From Fulvia fulva (taxonomy: Eukaryota; Ascomycota; Dothideomycetes; Mycosphaerellales; Mycosphaerellaceae), in NCBI RefSeq assembly GCF_020509005.1, contig NC_063016.1, positions 992,001 through 1,056,000 of the forward strand: a stretch of 64,000 bases of DNA, read 5' to 3'. Both the position numbers and the translations under genes were made by a program. The notes beneath the pieces were generated by a model that saw nothing but the letters and a program-made list of their open reading frames with translations, did not search any database and had not been told where the DNA came from. Of this stretch, positions 11,548-22,534 are shown piece by piece (positions within the stretch are counted from its first letter, which is position 1; the number at the start of each line of letters is the position of its first letter).

Positions 11548-14500
11548 TCAGCGCTGGCAGAAAAGCTCAATCTCACCCATGCCGCCAATGCCTTCGCCCT
11601 TCTGCTCCCTCCAAGTTTCGAATGCGGTCTGGACGTCTTCGTCGGATTGGATACTAACGTAATCGTCGTCGTCGAGGTACTTGAGCTTGACATGAGTTCG
11701 CTCCTGGCCATCCGGTCCTTTCGAAGACCTGTCGCCGAGGGTCAAGTTCGTGGATCGCTGTAATTTTGCATCGATTCGGTCTTTCAGTTGCGAGTAAGAG
11801 ATGGTAGTGGACACGACGAGCGTCAAGCTTTGTCCGGCCAAGGGACAATTCACCTTCACCTTGAGCTGCGCAGGCGTCGCGGTCGAGACGCCTTCCGGAA
11901 CAGAAGATACCATCGGCGGTGGCGGTGACATGGCGTGGTTCATCGACACCGGGGTGACGGTCCTGGAACTGTGGTAATGTGCCACTCCCGGGCGTTGCGC
12001 ATATTCGGTAGGCGACAAGTCCTGTTGGCCGGAATGTTGTCGATCTCTTGTCATCTGGGGCGATACTCTAGGCGGTAGGCCATTAGCAAGGGCAGGTGAA
12101 TTGCTCTGACTTCGGTTGATGTTCTGGTAACCAACTGGCATCTCTGGTACCGGCGGTTGACTTCCTGCCCTTGGTGCTACTCGTTGCCCATTGTGGATGT
12201 CTGGACTACTGGCGGATCTGCTCCTTTGGCTCGGCATTTGCTGAGAACTGTGCATGGCAGCACCAGGAGGATATCGTGAATGACCAGAAGGCACTCTCGT
12301 GGCTGGGTAACCGTTAGAGGACATATGTCCATTCGTGGAGTTGGCGCTGGGAGGTGGGCGTGGCATAGCAGGTGCTGTGAACCTTTGCCCTTGGCCTTCT
12401 TCGTAATAGCCATTTTGTGTGTACACTTGTCGTGGGAAGGGGTACATGCCGGAGCTGGCACTGGTACGAGATGACATTGGTGAATCTGTCGTTGCTGTTG
12501 TAGGCGAGAAATAGCTGTCGCCGGCTCGCTCTCCTGGCGACATCGCAGCTTGCTGCAGTTCCCTTGTCCGTAGTGTAAGCGCAGCAGGACTCGGCAAAAC
12601 GTTCGATGGCAGTCGCGGTGGCGCTGGTCGGCTGTAAGCACTTGCTGCCGTTTGTGAGCTCTCGCCGGTGGTGCTTCGAGATCGCAGAGAGCTCGAGCTA
12701 CCATTTCGGCTCTGAGAGAAGCTGTGGTGCGGATATGCGCCGGAATCTGACCATCCTGTCATACTGTTCGCCAACGTGCTCACGTCGTCATCATCTTCGC
12801 TCAGGTCTTCCTGATATGGATTCTCAAGAGCCGGCTGGTTCTGCATGTAGGTGAACTCGGTCACGCTCGTTCCACCATTCCTGCTGCCATCGCTGTTCCT
12901 CAGGCGTGTGGTCGGTTCTCGATATCGCTTCCGCTGGTGTTCGATCTGCCTGTTCCATTTCTTGAGCATCTCCTCGGTGGTAAATCTAATGATGAAGTTC
13001 TCAATACTCGGGTCGCCCTTCCAGAAAATCTGACATGTGTATGAGCCTAAATCCACACCCATCAGCTTTGTTCAGACGTACCCGTTCGCTGCTACGACAA
13101 GACAAGTGATAGTCACCCATACCTGGTTTGGCCAAAGACACAAGGTCAGTCACATTCTGCATAAAGATGCGCCCCTTAAGCTGCAATTTGGGCTTTCCCT
13201 TGGGATCAGTAAGATTCTTCGCATAGAGCTTGTTCTTCGGCTTGTTGATGTCAATGTTCTTGCAGCAAAGCAGAATCGTCTCGAACAAATACACGTGGTA
13301 CTACACTGTTGTTAGCGAGTGGTCACAACACTATTGTGTGCGCTGGCTCGATACTGACCTGTCGTTCGGCATCCTTGCCGTTAGCCAGGTTTTCGCTCTT
13401 CAGTACTGTGAAAGTGCCGTAAAGGAGTAGCTCGCCAAAACCTTCGATGCGATGACCTTTCCAGTCCTCGACCCGCATTTTCAGTTCTTGGACTGCTTCG
13501 GCCTTTTCCTCGCGATCGACTGCCTGATTCGATGCTGTGAGGATTGACGTAGCTGCAAGCATGCCATGCCCCAAATCTTCCTTTCTGGCCTCATCCAGAT
13601 CACCCTTTTTCAACAGTTGCTCCAGTAGTAAGGGATATTTGGTGAGTCGCTGGAACGGCTTCATCAAGAAGGAATGCAGTGCGGTGGGTGATTCCACCAT
13701 TTGACGCATCTCAATGCTCCCTCCGGCGTCCTTGAGCTTGTTGAAATCGGCAATGACGGTTCTCTCGCACTTCTTCTGATTGGCGATGTACGGCTCGTAT
13801 ACCTTGAAAGCTTCAGCATACATGAGAAACAGCTTTCCCCAGTTCTGCTCGTCTTCATGTTGTGCATTTGTCTGTTCCACGCGGATCAAGAAGCGCCGTT
13901 GAAAGTCCAGGAGTGCATTGAGGTTCAGGAAGATGTCGTGGACCGCATCGCCGGGTATGACGCCTTTCTCCTCGACCAGATGTTTGAAGGACTGTAACAG
14001 CTCCAAATGTTGGACATAGGTTCGCTCTGACCTGACCAATTCAGAAACGATATGCTGTCGTTGCGTGCGTTTCATGCCCTTTTCAGCCTCCATAAAGTCG
14101 GAAGCGGTGGGCCGCACATCTTCGACCTTCTTTTGTGCGACCAGATAGTCCAGAACTCGATTGACCACCTTGGCGACCTTGACGAAGCCGGTCGTATCGT
14201 CACCATACAAGTCGGTAATGATAAAGAGTTCCTCCTGTGGAATGTGTAGATCCGCAATGCACGCCTGAATGAACTTGTACGTCGCCGCCTTCGCCTTTTT
14301 CTCCTCGTTGAATCCCGCGGGCGCATTCAAAGGCTGCTGCGGTCGCAGCGCATTGTACAGTAGCATGAGGGGGTATCCACGCCGAAAGGTTCGCCACAAA
14401 AGCGTCACGGGGTCAGTGTCCTCGTCGGCCTCTTCCTCCACCTCCTCCAGGTATTCTTGGAATCCAGGCACTCCAGTCAGGCGTTGGCGCAAAGCCACGC

Positions 14501-14873
14501 ATATCTGAAACAGCGAGCTACTCGCATCGGCGACGGAGTTCATGATGTTGTCGGTAGGCATGACCATGTCGCTGCTGCGCGCCGGTCCAGCGCCGTTGAC
14601 GCTGGTGAAGGAGGCGTTCGTCGGCATCGGCGGTGCTCCGTTCAGGGTGCTCGCGTTGGAGGAGAAGAGGGTGCTGGCGGTGGTGCCCTGGGTGGTGTCG
14701 CTGCTTCGATTTGAGCTCTGAGTGTTGATGGAGTAGTTGCTGGAGGTGTGGCTTTGTGAGTGGGCGAGACTGGGAGGGCCATGGCCGGCCATGTTGTGGT
14801 AGCTGGGGGCGTAGTGAGCAGCAGCGGCTTGTAGGGGATGGGCACGAATAGCGTGTTGCTGGGCCACGGCCAT
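11548..14873 (-). CDS. CDC24: Rho guanine nucleotide exchange factor Cdc24
   Basis: Activator of Cdc42 that sets cell polarity and hyphal tip growth. Exons 13359-14873, 13123-13300 and 11548-13046 (minus strand) give about 1063 aa. Domains in order: a CDC24/calponin-like region (about residues 110-220), a DH/RhoGEF domain (about 265-455; its first helix has SELVRSERTYVQHL and a later helix has FLMKPFQRLTKYPLLLEQLL), a PH domain broken by both introns (about 480-640), a long Ser/Pro/Gln-rich linker, and a C-terminal PB1 domain (about the last 90 residues) with a DDDDYVSIQSDEDVQ acidic OPCA-type segment. The open frame runs further upstream without an ATG, so Met at 14873 is the start. It shares a promoter region with the divergent F-box/WD40 gene. 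Confidence 0.95.
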
Positions 14874-15882
14874 CGCTCTCCTCACTGAAGCCGGCAGCGG
14901 TACATGTGTGTGGCGGGAAGGCTGGGTTACTCGTGACTGGTGGTGTCGTCGGCGGTGCAGCAGTGACGAGGGCAAGGGCGAGAAACAGCACGTCCGCAGG
15001 CCAGGCGCGGAGGGGTTGCAGGTGTGTTGGCGATGCGCGGAGCCCAAGGAGAGGGTGAGACTCCGTGAGAGGGTGTCTCTCAGATCTGCGAACTTGGAAC
15101 GAACCCTGGCCTGAGCCTGAGCAGCGGATCGGACCAGAACTAGGCTACTAGCCCCTAGGAGGTAGTCCCCCACGGACCGACACGACTACTGGCTCTGCCT
15201 GCGCGAGTCACAAGAGTGTGCGATGCGTGTGGCGGAAACGCTTCGAGCAGGCGACATGTCTTTGTTTGAGATGCGTGTGACAGGGAGCTTGCCACGGCCC
15301 ACACGGCCACACCCTACACGCGCCTTGCTACTTGCTACTCGCTACTTGCTACTGACGCCTGATAACAATCGCGATCAAGTGCTGTCCATGAATCGCATTC
15401 GCATTCACCTCTCGACTCTCGACTCTCGACACTCACACAGCCTGCTGAGTCTGAGTCTGAGCCTGAGCCTGAGTCTGAGCCTGCTCTCTGCCACGCTTGA
15501 CCCAGGAGCAGGTACGTCGCCGTCGCATTGTCCACGCTCCCAGACCATACACCTGTTCCCTCGCCATGAATGAGATTAGTGAAGCGCATGGCACGTGCTT
15601 TGGAGTTCAGCGTGGGCATGGTTCCAGTTGTACTGCATTCAGGATTGTAGCAGGCTGGCACGGCTGGCTTACTGTAATGATCATAAACTACCGCCTGCAC
15701 CCTTCCCTCTAGGCCTGCCCGCAGCGACCGCACCTGTGCCTTGACCCGCCCGCGGCTGGAAACAGACGCCTGCAGCCTTTCACGGAACACGAGCGCCACA
15801 TTCTCTGCCGTCGAACCACTTCACGCCATCACCATATGCACATCTGCACTGCCTTGATGCCCTGTCACCTTCCCGCCGCGCA
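14874..15882. promoter_or_regulatory. Divergent promoter region with two short tandem repeats
   Basis: About 1 kb separates the starts of CDC24 (-) and the F-box/WD40 gene (+). It has a GCTACTT/GCTACTC repeat at about 15328-15356 and a TGAGTC/TGAGCC hexamer array at about 15444-15483. A small intron-free frame on the minus strand continues the CDC24 frame upstream but has no ATG. Mapped transcription starts are not deducible. Confidence 0.5.
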
Positions 15883-18567
15883 ATGAACGCCATACGGCAA
15901 CAGCCTCCTGATGAAGGCTTTGCTGGCAGCGATACCACCTCGCAACCCGACCCCGATGAGCCCATGATGCAGGCCACCGACGACGTGCACCGCGACCACG
16001 ACCTACACTACCAAGTGCTGAAAGCCGGCCTGCTGAAGCTACCCAAGTCTAAGCGACTGGAGCTGGTCAAGGAAGTATGCGATACCTTCCCCACTGCCGT
16101 GCTCTTCGACCTGCACAATACCATCGGTGCCCTGGTCTACTTCGATCCCGTCAGGTACCTGCCCACCGAATTGGTGCTGAACATTTTCTCACATCTCCCG
16201 CCGAGAGACATACTCACCGCCTCACTTGTGTCGCGACCTTGGCGAGAACAATCTCACGATGAGCGTCTTTGGCACGTGTGCTTCGGTCGGGAGGGATGGA
16301 GTCTTGATAGGAACAAGATGACCAGACACGAAGACTTGGCCAAGAGAAGAGGAGGACGCGCTGCGGAGCGATATATGCGCGTGGGAGCGTCCACTCCTAG
16401 CCCGAGCCTGGAGAGACGAGAAAGTCGGAAACGAGTGCGTGATGAGGCTTTCAACAGTGAGAACGAGGGCACCCAGGCACCAACTAGCGCCAGACAGGCT
16501 CATACTATCGAAGAAGACCTCGAGGACAGTGGCAGTATGTCGGGTGTTGAGGTCGAGACACCTTCAGCTGTTCGGTCTACGCGATCTGGTCACTCACGCT
16601 CCAAGAGACCTGCCACGCAACCGATCGTGGATCTGGACGACTGTCCCCGGTCGAATGCTCTCACCGTGGAGCCGCCTGTGTTCAGCTCTTCCACCGAGCC
16701 TAAAGTCAGCTGGCCGTATCTATACAAGCAACGCAGGAGGCTTGAGAAGAACTGGGAGCTGGGCAAATACAAGATGTTCCAGCTGCCACATCCTAGTCAC
16801 CCAGAGGAAGGACACCGGGAGTGTGTCTATACCATTCAGCATTCCGGATCATGGGTCGTGTCAGGATCGCGTGATAAGAGCATTCGAATATGGGACCTGA
16901 GCACGGATCGCCTCAAGGTACCGCCGCTGGAAGGCCATGAAGCCAGCGTGCTATGCCTTCAGTTCGATGAAACCCCCGATGATAAGCATGATATCATTGT
17001 CAGTGGAGGCAGCGACAATTATGTCATCGTCTGGAAATTCTCCACGGGGCAGCTCGTCAAGAAATGGATGGCACACAGCGAGAGTGTCCTTAACCTTCGC
17101 TTTGACGACCGCTATCTTGTAACTTGTTCCAAGGACAAGACGATCAAGATCTGGAACCGACATGCGATTGACTCCGATGACCCCATCGTGCCCACGGGTG
17201 TCGATGACCCTTTCAGCCAGCTTTCGAAGCAGCCATCCATCATCGAACCCTACCAGCTGCTCAAGACAATGCATGGCCATCAAGCAGCCGTCAACGCTGT
17301 ACAGATTCAGGGAGATGTTATTGTGTCGGCTTCGGGAGATCGTACAATCAAGTCTTGGAACATTCATGACAACGGCTTCAAGCGCTCCTATATGGGCCAT
17401 ACCAAAGGCATTGCATGCGTGCAATTCGACGGCCGTCGTATTGTCAGTGGGTCCTCCGATAACTCCGTGAGGATCTTTGACTTCCATAGCTCAGCGGAGG
17501 TCGCTTGTTTAGACGGGCATAGCAACCTTGTACGGACAGTACAAGCTCGGTTCGGTGACATGCAGACAAGCACAGACGATGATCTTGCGGAAGAGTCTCA
17601 GAAAATAGATCAAGATTTTCTCCGACGGCTTGACCAAGGGATGCGACCTGCCGAAACGTCGAGACGCCGACGACCTCGTAATGCTGGTTCGAGCCGCCCA
17701 GAAGACATGCTGGCGTACGGTACCAAGATCCCTCCTGGTGGCGGTGGCAGCCAATGGGCCAGAATTGTGTCAGGATCATACGACGAGACTGTCATTGTGT
17801 GGAAGCGCAACAAGGATGGTAACTGGAACCCTAGCTTGCGACTCCATCAAGGGATGCTGCTCAATCATCCCGCGACTACCAGAGTACGAGCTACAGCCGT
17901 GACGCAGCCGGCCAATCTGCACAATATCAATGCTCAGACCGCAGCTGGCCACACCGCCGCTGCCATGCAAACGTCCAACCAACACCTAATGGCACAGGCG
18001 CAGAGTCAGCTGAATCAGGTGAACGCCATGTTGCAGAATCCGCCGATAGTGCAGAACCACAACCAGACTCTGACCCAATCTCACGTTGCTGCTGTGAACG
18101 CAGCCCAACCAAACCTCACCCAGCAGCTTCAAAATGCTCAGCAAAACCAACGACCTCTCAACCATGTTACCACTACTCACGGCTCGATCCCCACTCCCCA
18201 CGGCACTGTCATACACACCACCATGACCACAACGCACTCCACACAGCAACCCCCAACAGCTGGTCCGGCAAACCCAGGCGCACCCGCTCAATCGGCCCAA
18301 CCGGCCCCAGCACCACAAGCAGCACCCGCCGGCAATGCTCCGAATGCAGGTCCTGGCCATCACCATCATCACGGACACCATCATCACCACGGTCAGGCCG
18401 GTAATGCCCACGGAGGTCATCGTGAGTCGAACCGCGTCTTCAAACTACAATTCGACGCCAGAAGAATCATCTCCTGCAGTCAGAACAAGGTGATCGTCGG
18501 CTGGGACTTTGCAAATGGGGAGAAAGATCTGGAGTGGATTGGTGATTGGAGTGTTGAAACTGCGTAG
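15883..18567 (+). CDS. F-box/WD40 repeat protein (SCF substrate receptor)
   Basis: Probable substrate-recognition subunit of an SCF ubiquitin ligase. One exon, 894 aa. The F-box is at about residues 91-135 (YLPTELVLNIFSHLPPRD, then WREQSHDERLWH). A basic/acidic linker follows, then WD40 repeats from about residue 305 to 560, recognisable by GSRDKSIRIWD, SGGSDNYVIVW, CSKDKTIKIWN, SASGDRTIKSWN and SGSSDNSVRIFD. A further blade has SGSYDETVIVW (about 625). A Gln/Asn/Ala/Pro-rich insert of roughly 200 residues ends in a His-rich tract and separates it from the last blade (IISCSQNKVIVGWDF). The architecture resembles Neurospora FWD-1, which targets the clock protein FRQ; orthology is a suggestion only. 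Confidence 0.9.
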   Translation: MNAIRQQPPDEGFAGSDTTSQPDPDEPMMQATDDVHRDHDLHYQVLKAGLLKLPKSKRLELVKEVCDTFPTAVLFDLHNTIGALVYFDPVRYLPTELVLNIFSHLPPRDILTASLVSRPWREQSHDERLWHVCFGREGWSLDRNKMTRHEDLAKRRGGRAAERYMRVGASTPSPSLERRESRKRVRDEAFNSENEGTQAPTSARQAHTIEEDLEDSGSMSGVEVETPSAVRSTRSGHSRSKRPATQPIVDLDDCPRSNALTVEPPVFSSSTEPKVSWPYLYKQRRRLEKNWELGKYKMFQLPHPSHPEEGHRECVYTIQHSGSWVVSGSRDKSIRIWDLSTDRLKVPPLEGHEASVLCLQFDETPDDKHDIIVSGGSDNYVIVWKFSTGQLVKKWMAHSESVLNLRFDDRYLVTCSKDKTIKIWNRHAIDSDDPIVPTGVDDPFSQLSKQPSIIEPYQLLKTMHGHQAAVNAVQIQGDVIVSASGDRTIKSWNIHDNGFKRSYMGHTKGIACVQFDGRRIVSGSSDNSVRIFDFHSSAEVACLDGHSNLVRTVQARFGDMQTSTDDDLAEESQKIDQDFLRRLDQGMRPAETSRRRRPRNAGSSRPEDMLAYGTKIPPGGGGSQWARIVSGSYDETVIVWKRNKDGNWNPSLRLHQGMLLNHPATTRVRATAVTQPANLHNINAQTAAGHTAAAMQTSNQHLMAQAQSQLNQVNAMLQNPPIVQNHNQTLTQSHVAAVNAAQPNLTQQLQNAQQNQRPLNHVTTTHGSIPTPHGTVIHTTMTTTHSTQQPPTAGPANPGAPAQSAQPAPAPQAAPAGNAPNAGPGHHHHHGHHHHHGQAGNAHGGHRESNRVFKLQFDARRIISCSQNKVIVGWDFANGEKDLEWIGDWSVETA

Positions 18568-19784
18568 GAAAGAGGCTGAAAGAGTTTTATACTTTTCAGT
18601 TTTATACCACGTGCCGTTTGGTTCAAAAGTGCGTATTACTTCATGAGGGAGCATGCATGATTTGATGGTCGTCGTTCTGACGATGCGGGTTTTCCCCACG
18701 ACGTAATCTTTAGAGCGTTGGCGTTGGTGGGAGGGTATGTGGGCTGCGATTGCGCCACGGCTGGGCGAGACTTTATGCAGATGGCGACTCTTCTTGTCCT
18801 TCCCTTTTTTTTTCTTCCGCCTCACTGCGCTGTATGATTTATATGCCGATAGGCCCGATTTACGGCGATGGTTCCTGGTGGAAGAGAAAGTTTGTCGCAC
18901 GATTTAGATCATGTTCCATGACTGGGCTTTTCGCGTTTCATGATCCGAAGATCTTTCGCATCAGGATTTCCCGATGGGCGATCGAATGCGATGACCACGC
19001 AGTGGGGGCCATGATGGTGAGTCCGTTTCGTCACTTGTGTCAGTGGTTGGGGTTGGTGCGTTGCGTGCTTAGTAGGTGTTAGTATGATGCGTGGTAATGG
19101 CTGTCATGACTTCGCGAGAGGACAAGCCCGTCACTCGTCAGGGATGATAAATGTATGAGGTTGTCAAGCGCAGTGTTCTGGACGCCGATGGCCCTCTGCT
19201 ATCACCCAGGCAATCACAGCAGTGTCGATATGGGCGCTCGGATCAGCTTCTCATCGCTCTCGAGTTGCTTATGTTGATGGCTTCAATACAACAGCAGACT
19301 GCTCAACGATATGTGGTACGACTCAACGAGCCCCAGGTAGCATTGTGCTGGGAGCCGCACATAACCATACCTGGAACGACGATGTGACCACGCGAAGACA
19401 GGCACTGATTATATTCGCGGTGTCATGCAGGGCCACCTTTCTGAGCGTTTACTTGGTCGTTCGTATTCGGCGTCCTGGACGAACATGAGCTCGAATGCAA
19501 TTGCAGGCGAATCGGCAAGAGACGGGGTCAGGACTTCTTTGCCAGTCAACTGGCGACAGCACGCCACCGAAAACATCTGGTCGTCTCCAAAGCCACGGAC
19601 AAAGGACTCCTTCCCAAAACCATGGTATACGACTATTTCACTTGAAGCTGAAAGTGTTGATATTGTTGTCGCAAAGGACAAAGCGGGCATGAAGTTCAAC
19701 ATGTCACCAGATCCTCACACACTCCCAATCCTCCATCCCTACCCGCCTCACCACTCTCTAAGAAGAACAAACCACCAAGCAACC
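18568..19784. other. Intergenic
   Basis: 3' UTR of the F-box gene and upstream region of the small secreted-protein gene. A T-run is at about 18804-18815. The open frames have no recognisable features. The last 60 bases are a C/A-rich leader. Confidence 0.5.
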
Positions 19785-20662
19785 ATGATGCTCACCATCC
19801 TCTCCACCCTCTCCCTCCTGCTCTCCCTCCTCCCTACAGCCTCAGCCGCACTCGTCTCCCCATATCCCAAATACATCCAATGCGCATTCAAGAACGTGCA
19901 TCTCTTCAACACAATCGCAGCCTTCTGCGACAAGAAGACTCCCTTCCAAGTCCCCTCTGACGTGGCCAAAACCGGCGCTCAAGCTAAACCTTATGGTAAA
20001 GGTCCTATCACCGTACGTTCCTGAAAAGCACCCGACATCGAGCAGTGGCTTAGACTACGGTGTTCGGCACGAGACATGCGACACACGACGCGCTCAATGC
20101 AAGCACATCGTATTCTCAGACACTACCACGTGGTTCTCGTTCATGGCTAACACCCTTTTGTATGTAGGTCAATTCGCTCAAGATTACAGGCGCCTGCAAC
20201 CCAAAACAGCCAGTCAGCAGAGAAGTCTGCCGAGAGCAGTTCTTTACGATCTGTGCGGAGGGTGGGAAAGGTGGTGGAGGAGTCAGATGATATGGGAGGA
20301 ATGGATGTCAGGCTTGGGTAAGTTGTGATTGGATTGGAGGAAGCTGGATGAGGAGGGTACTGGATTTGGGCTAATGAATGGGTGTTTTGTAGACGCTGGT
20401 GGCGAGTAGCCAGGTCAGGAGACTCGGTCAGGGGTGGAAGCGTGATGCTGAGGCTGATGAGGAGCTTGGGGAGACGGAGGGAGGGAGTGAGGAGGTGTTT
20501 GAGCAGTTGTTGCGGAGCTTTGAGGAAGAGGGGGAGCAGGGGCAGACGATTAAGTCTAGGTTGCGAAGAGGAATGGAGAGGATTATGGGGAGGGATGGTG
20601 GAGTTGGGGTTGAAGGGAAGAAACCTGGACCGCATGATGGGGAGCATGTTCATGAGCCTTGA
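19785..20662 (+). CDS. Small secreted cysteine-containing protein (3' end uncertain)
   Basis: Starts with a classic signal peptide (about residues 1-21, Leu-rich, ending ASAAL). The mature part has cysteines in YIQCAF, AFCDK, GACN, EVCRE and TICAE. Exon 1 is 19785-20012 and exon 2 begins at 20168. Two 3' models fit. Reading on, exon 2 stops at 20288-20290 and gives 116 aa. If a weak donor (GTCAGA at 20282) pairs with the acceptor at 20391-20392, exon 3 (20393-20662) adds an 89-residue charged tail in frame, for 203 aa. A better donor (GTAAGT at 20318) lies just past the stop and would also join in frame. No known family; candidate effector or cell-wall protein by inference. Confidence 0.6.
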
Positions 20663-20793
20663 GCCTGGTGGAAGTATGGCAGGATTGATGGTACAATGTC
20701 AGTTACATGCCATGAATGTGGAAATCAGATCTGAACGCTTTCGAGTGTTTTTCCTTGTCTCAGGCCGATTGTCATGCTATGTCTTTTCCGTCC

Positions 20794-21423
20794 TTAACGC
20801 CCGCTCTGGAACCTGCGAAGCTCGTCAAGGTCGGATGCGACAGTGCCCAAGACGTCACTGAGCCAGTCCGGATGTTCCCCCGTGAAGTCTTGGAATTCCG
20901 GGTTCTTCACCAACTGCCCAATGGATTCCTTCATCATCGGTACCACAAGGTCTTTCAGTGGCCCAGCTGCAGGCACAGTTTCCATCTCGTCGAGGATATT
21001 AGCAACCTCCTTGAAATCATGCATGCTCCAGCTGCCCACCTCCCAAAAATCGTCAACCATCTCATGGGCATAATTTGCGAGAGAGTTCACTCCGTACTTG
21101 TCGGCAGTCCTGAAGACTTTGACGTGGAATGCTTGTTTCGAGGTAACAGAGGTGGGCACATCATACTCAAACTTGTAGAAGAAGTCGAACATAGCCCGAA
21201 GCACGTCTATGTCTTCATCGTCGTCAAGATTCGCGACACCTGGGGTTGCAGAGACATTTTCCCACTGCTCACTGAACTTCTTGGCGAAGACTGGTGAGTG
21301 TAAATGGAGAACTGGCTTGTGGAGTTTGAAGGTGGCTTCGCGGCAGACGACGGTGCAGTCCCAATGGGTCTCCCCAATGCGGCTCAAGGCGAACTTGAAG
21401 TCGTCGGAGTAGTCAGGTTGCAT
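20794..21423 (-). CDS. BTB/POZ domain protein
   Basis: A 209-aa protein without introns. The BTB fold covers about residues 15-125: WDCTVVCREATFKLHKPVLHLHSPVFAKKF gives the typical HKxVLxxxSPxF core, then an acidic strand and MFDFFYKFEYDV, matching the usual LxxLYTxDY position. A helical C-terminal part follows. Fungal BTB-only proteins are numerous; some may serve as Cul3 adaptors, but targets are unknown here. Its gene sits 165 bases downstream of the enoyl-CoA hydratase gene on the same strand, with no sign of functional linkage. Confidence 0.88.
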   Translation of the reverse strand: MQPDYSDDFKFALSRIGETHWDCTVVCREATFKLHKPVLHLHSPVFAKKFSEQWENVSATPGVANLDDDEDIDVLRAMFDFFYKFEYDVPTSVTSKQAFHVKVFRTADKYGVNSLANYAHEMVDDFWEVGSWSMHDFKEVANILDEMETVPAAGPLKDLVVPMMKESIGQLVKNPEFQDFTGEHPDWLSDVLGTVASDLDELRRFQSGR

Positions 21424-21588
21424 CTGAGCGGTGATAAGCGAGAAGAAAGGCTGCTTGCCAGGCTGTCAAGATCTTATACACAGCCTGTAATGCTCCTACA
21501 AACAATCAAAAGTCATCAGAAAGAACCAGATTACCTACACCACCATCAGCAAACCCACAACGACTTCCACGAATGTAGTAGAACAAAC

Positions 21589-22534
21589 TCACAACTTCGC
21601 CTTTGTGCGCTCCCACGCCTCCACGTTCGCCAGACTCGATCTCTTCTCTCCGCGAGCACGGTCGGCCGTCTTCGAGTCTCGTACATGCCCTTCTGCCCAG
21701 CCCTCTAGTAAGTCCACTGTCTCCCGCCACATTTCCCGTTTGATCTCGCCGTAGACGGACTTGCCACTCCCACCAGGTTGGGCTTTCTTTACAAGCTGAA
21801 GATCTTCCACGTACGCTAGTGTCTCGTCCAGACCACCTAGATGGTCTACGAGACCCTCTTTGAGGGCATCGAGTGCCTAGCGACATGTTAGCTGCGTCTT
21901 GACAGTTGCGGTCAAGACTCACCTTGAAGCGATATGCCTCCAACAGCAGCTTCCTCAACGTAGCTGCACTGAGCTTCATCCTGAACACCGAAAGCATCGG
22001 AGGACGAAGCGGCATGCCGAGCTCGAGTTCGTTCAAGCAGAGATATCCCTTGTGCGGGTTCATCACTCGGTACTGAAGCCTCATCAGAATCCATCACAAT
22101 CATCTGAACATCACTGTACTCACATCATGCATCATCGCCACCATCATCCCGCCAGCAAAAGCATGCCCATTAATCAACGCGATCGTCGGCCTCGGATACG
22201 TCAACAACCTATGCCACAGCGCATACAACGTATCAGGCATATAAGCTCTCGTGAACTGGCTATGCTCTATATCCATGCCATTGGAGTAGAACTTTGGCAC
22301 AGCGCTCGTTGTGACGACAACGCCTGGAGGGTAGCGATGTTCAATGATGTCCAGAGCGAGGATGAGAGCCCGGCAGAAAGCTGTGATGAGACGGTTGTCG
22401 GGTCCATTGGAGAAGGTGAGGAGGTAGACCTGTGGGCTTGATTCGGTCGCGACGACTTGGCCTTTGCTGCCGTCACCGCCGCGGATGGGGAGTTCGAAGA
22501 GGATGGTGCCGGAGCTGGATTGGATGGGAGACAT
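21589..22534 (-). CDS. Enoyl-CoA hydratase/isomerase, peroxisomal type
   Basis: Crotonase-fold enzyme of fatty-acid beta-oxidation, most like the delta3,delta2-enoyl-CoA isomerase subgroup. Exons 22124-22534, 21923-22072 and 21589-21876 (minus strand) give 282 aa. The two oxyanion-hole segments are visible: SAVPKFYSNGMDIE (about residues 78-91) and INGHAFAGGMMVAMMHDYRVM (about 121-141), the second spanning intron 1. The C-terminus is ...TKAKL, and AKL is a recognised peroxisomal targeting signal 1. The specific reaction (hydratase or isomerase) is not decided by what I can see. Confidence 0.92.
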
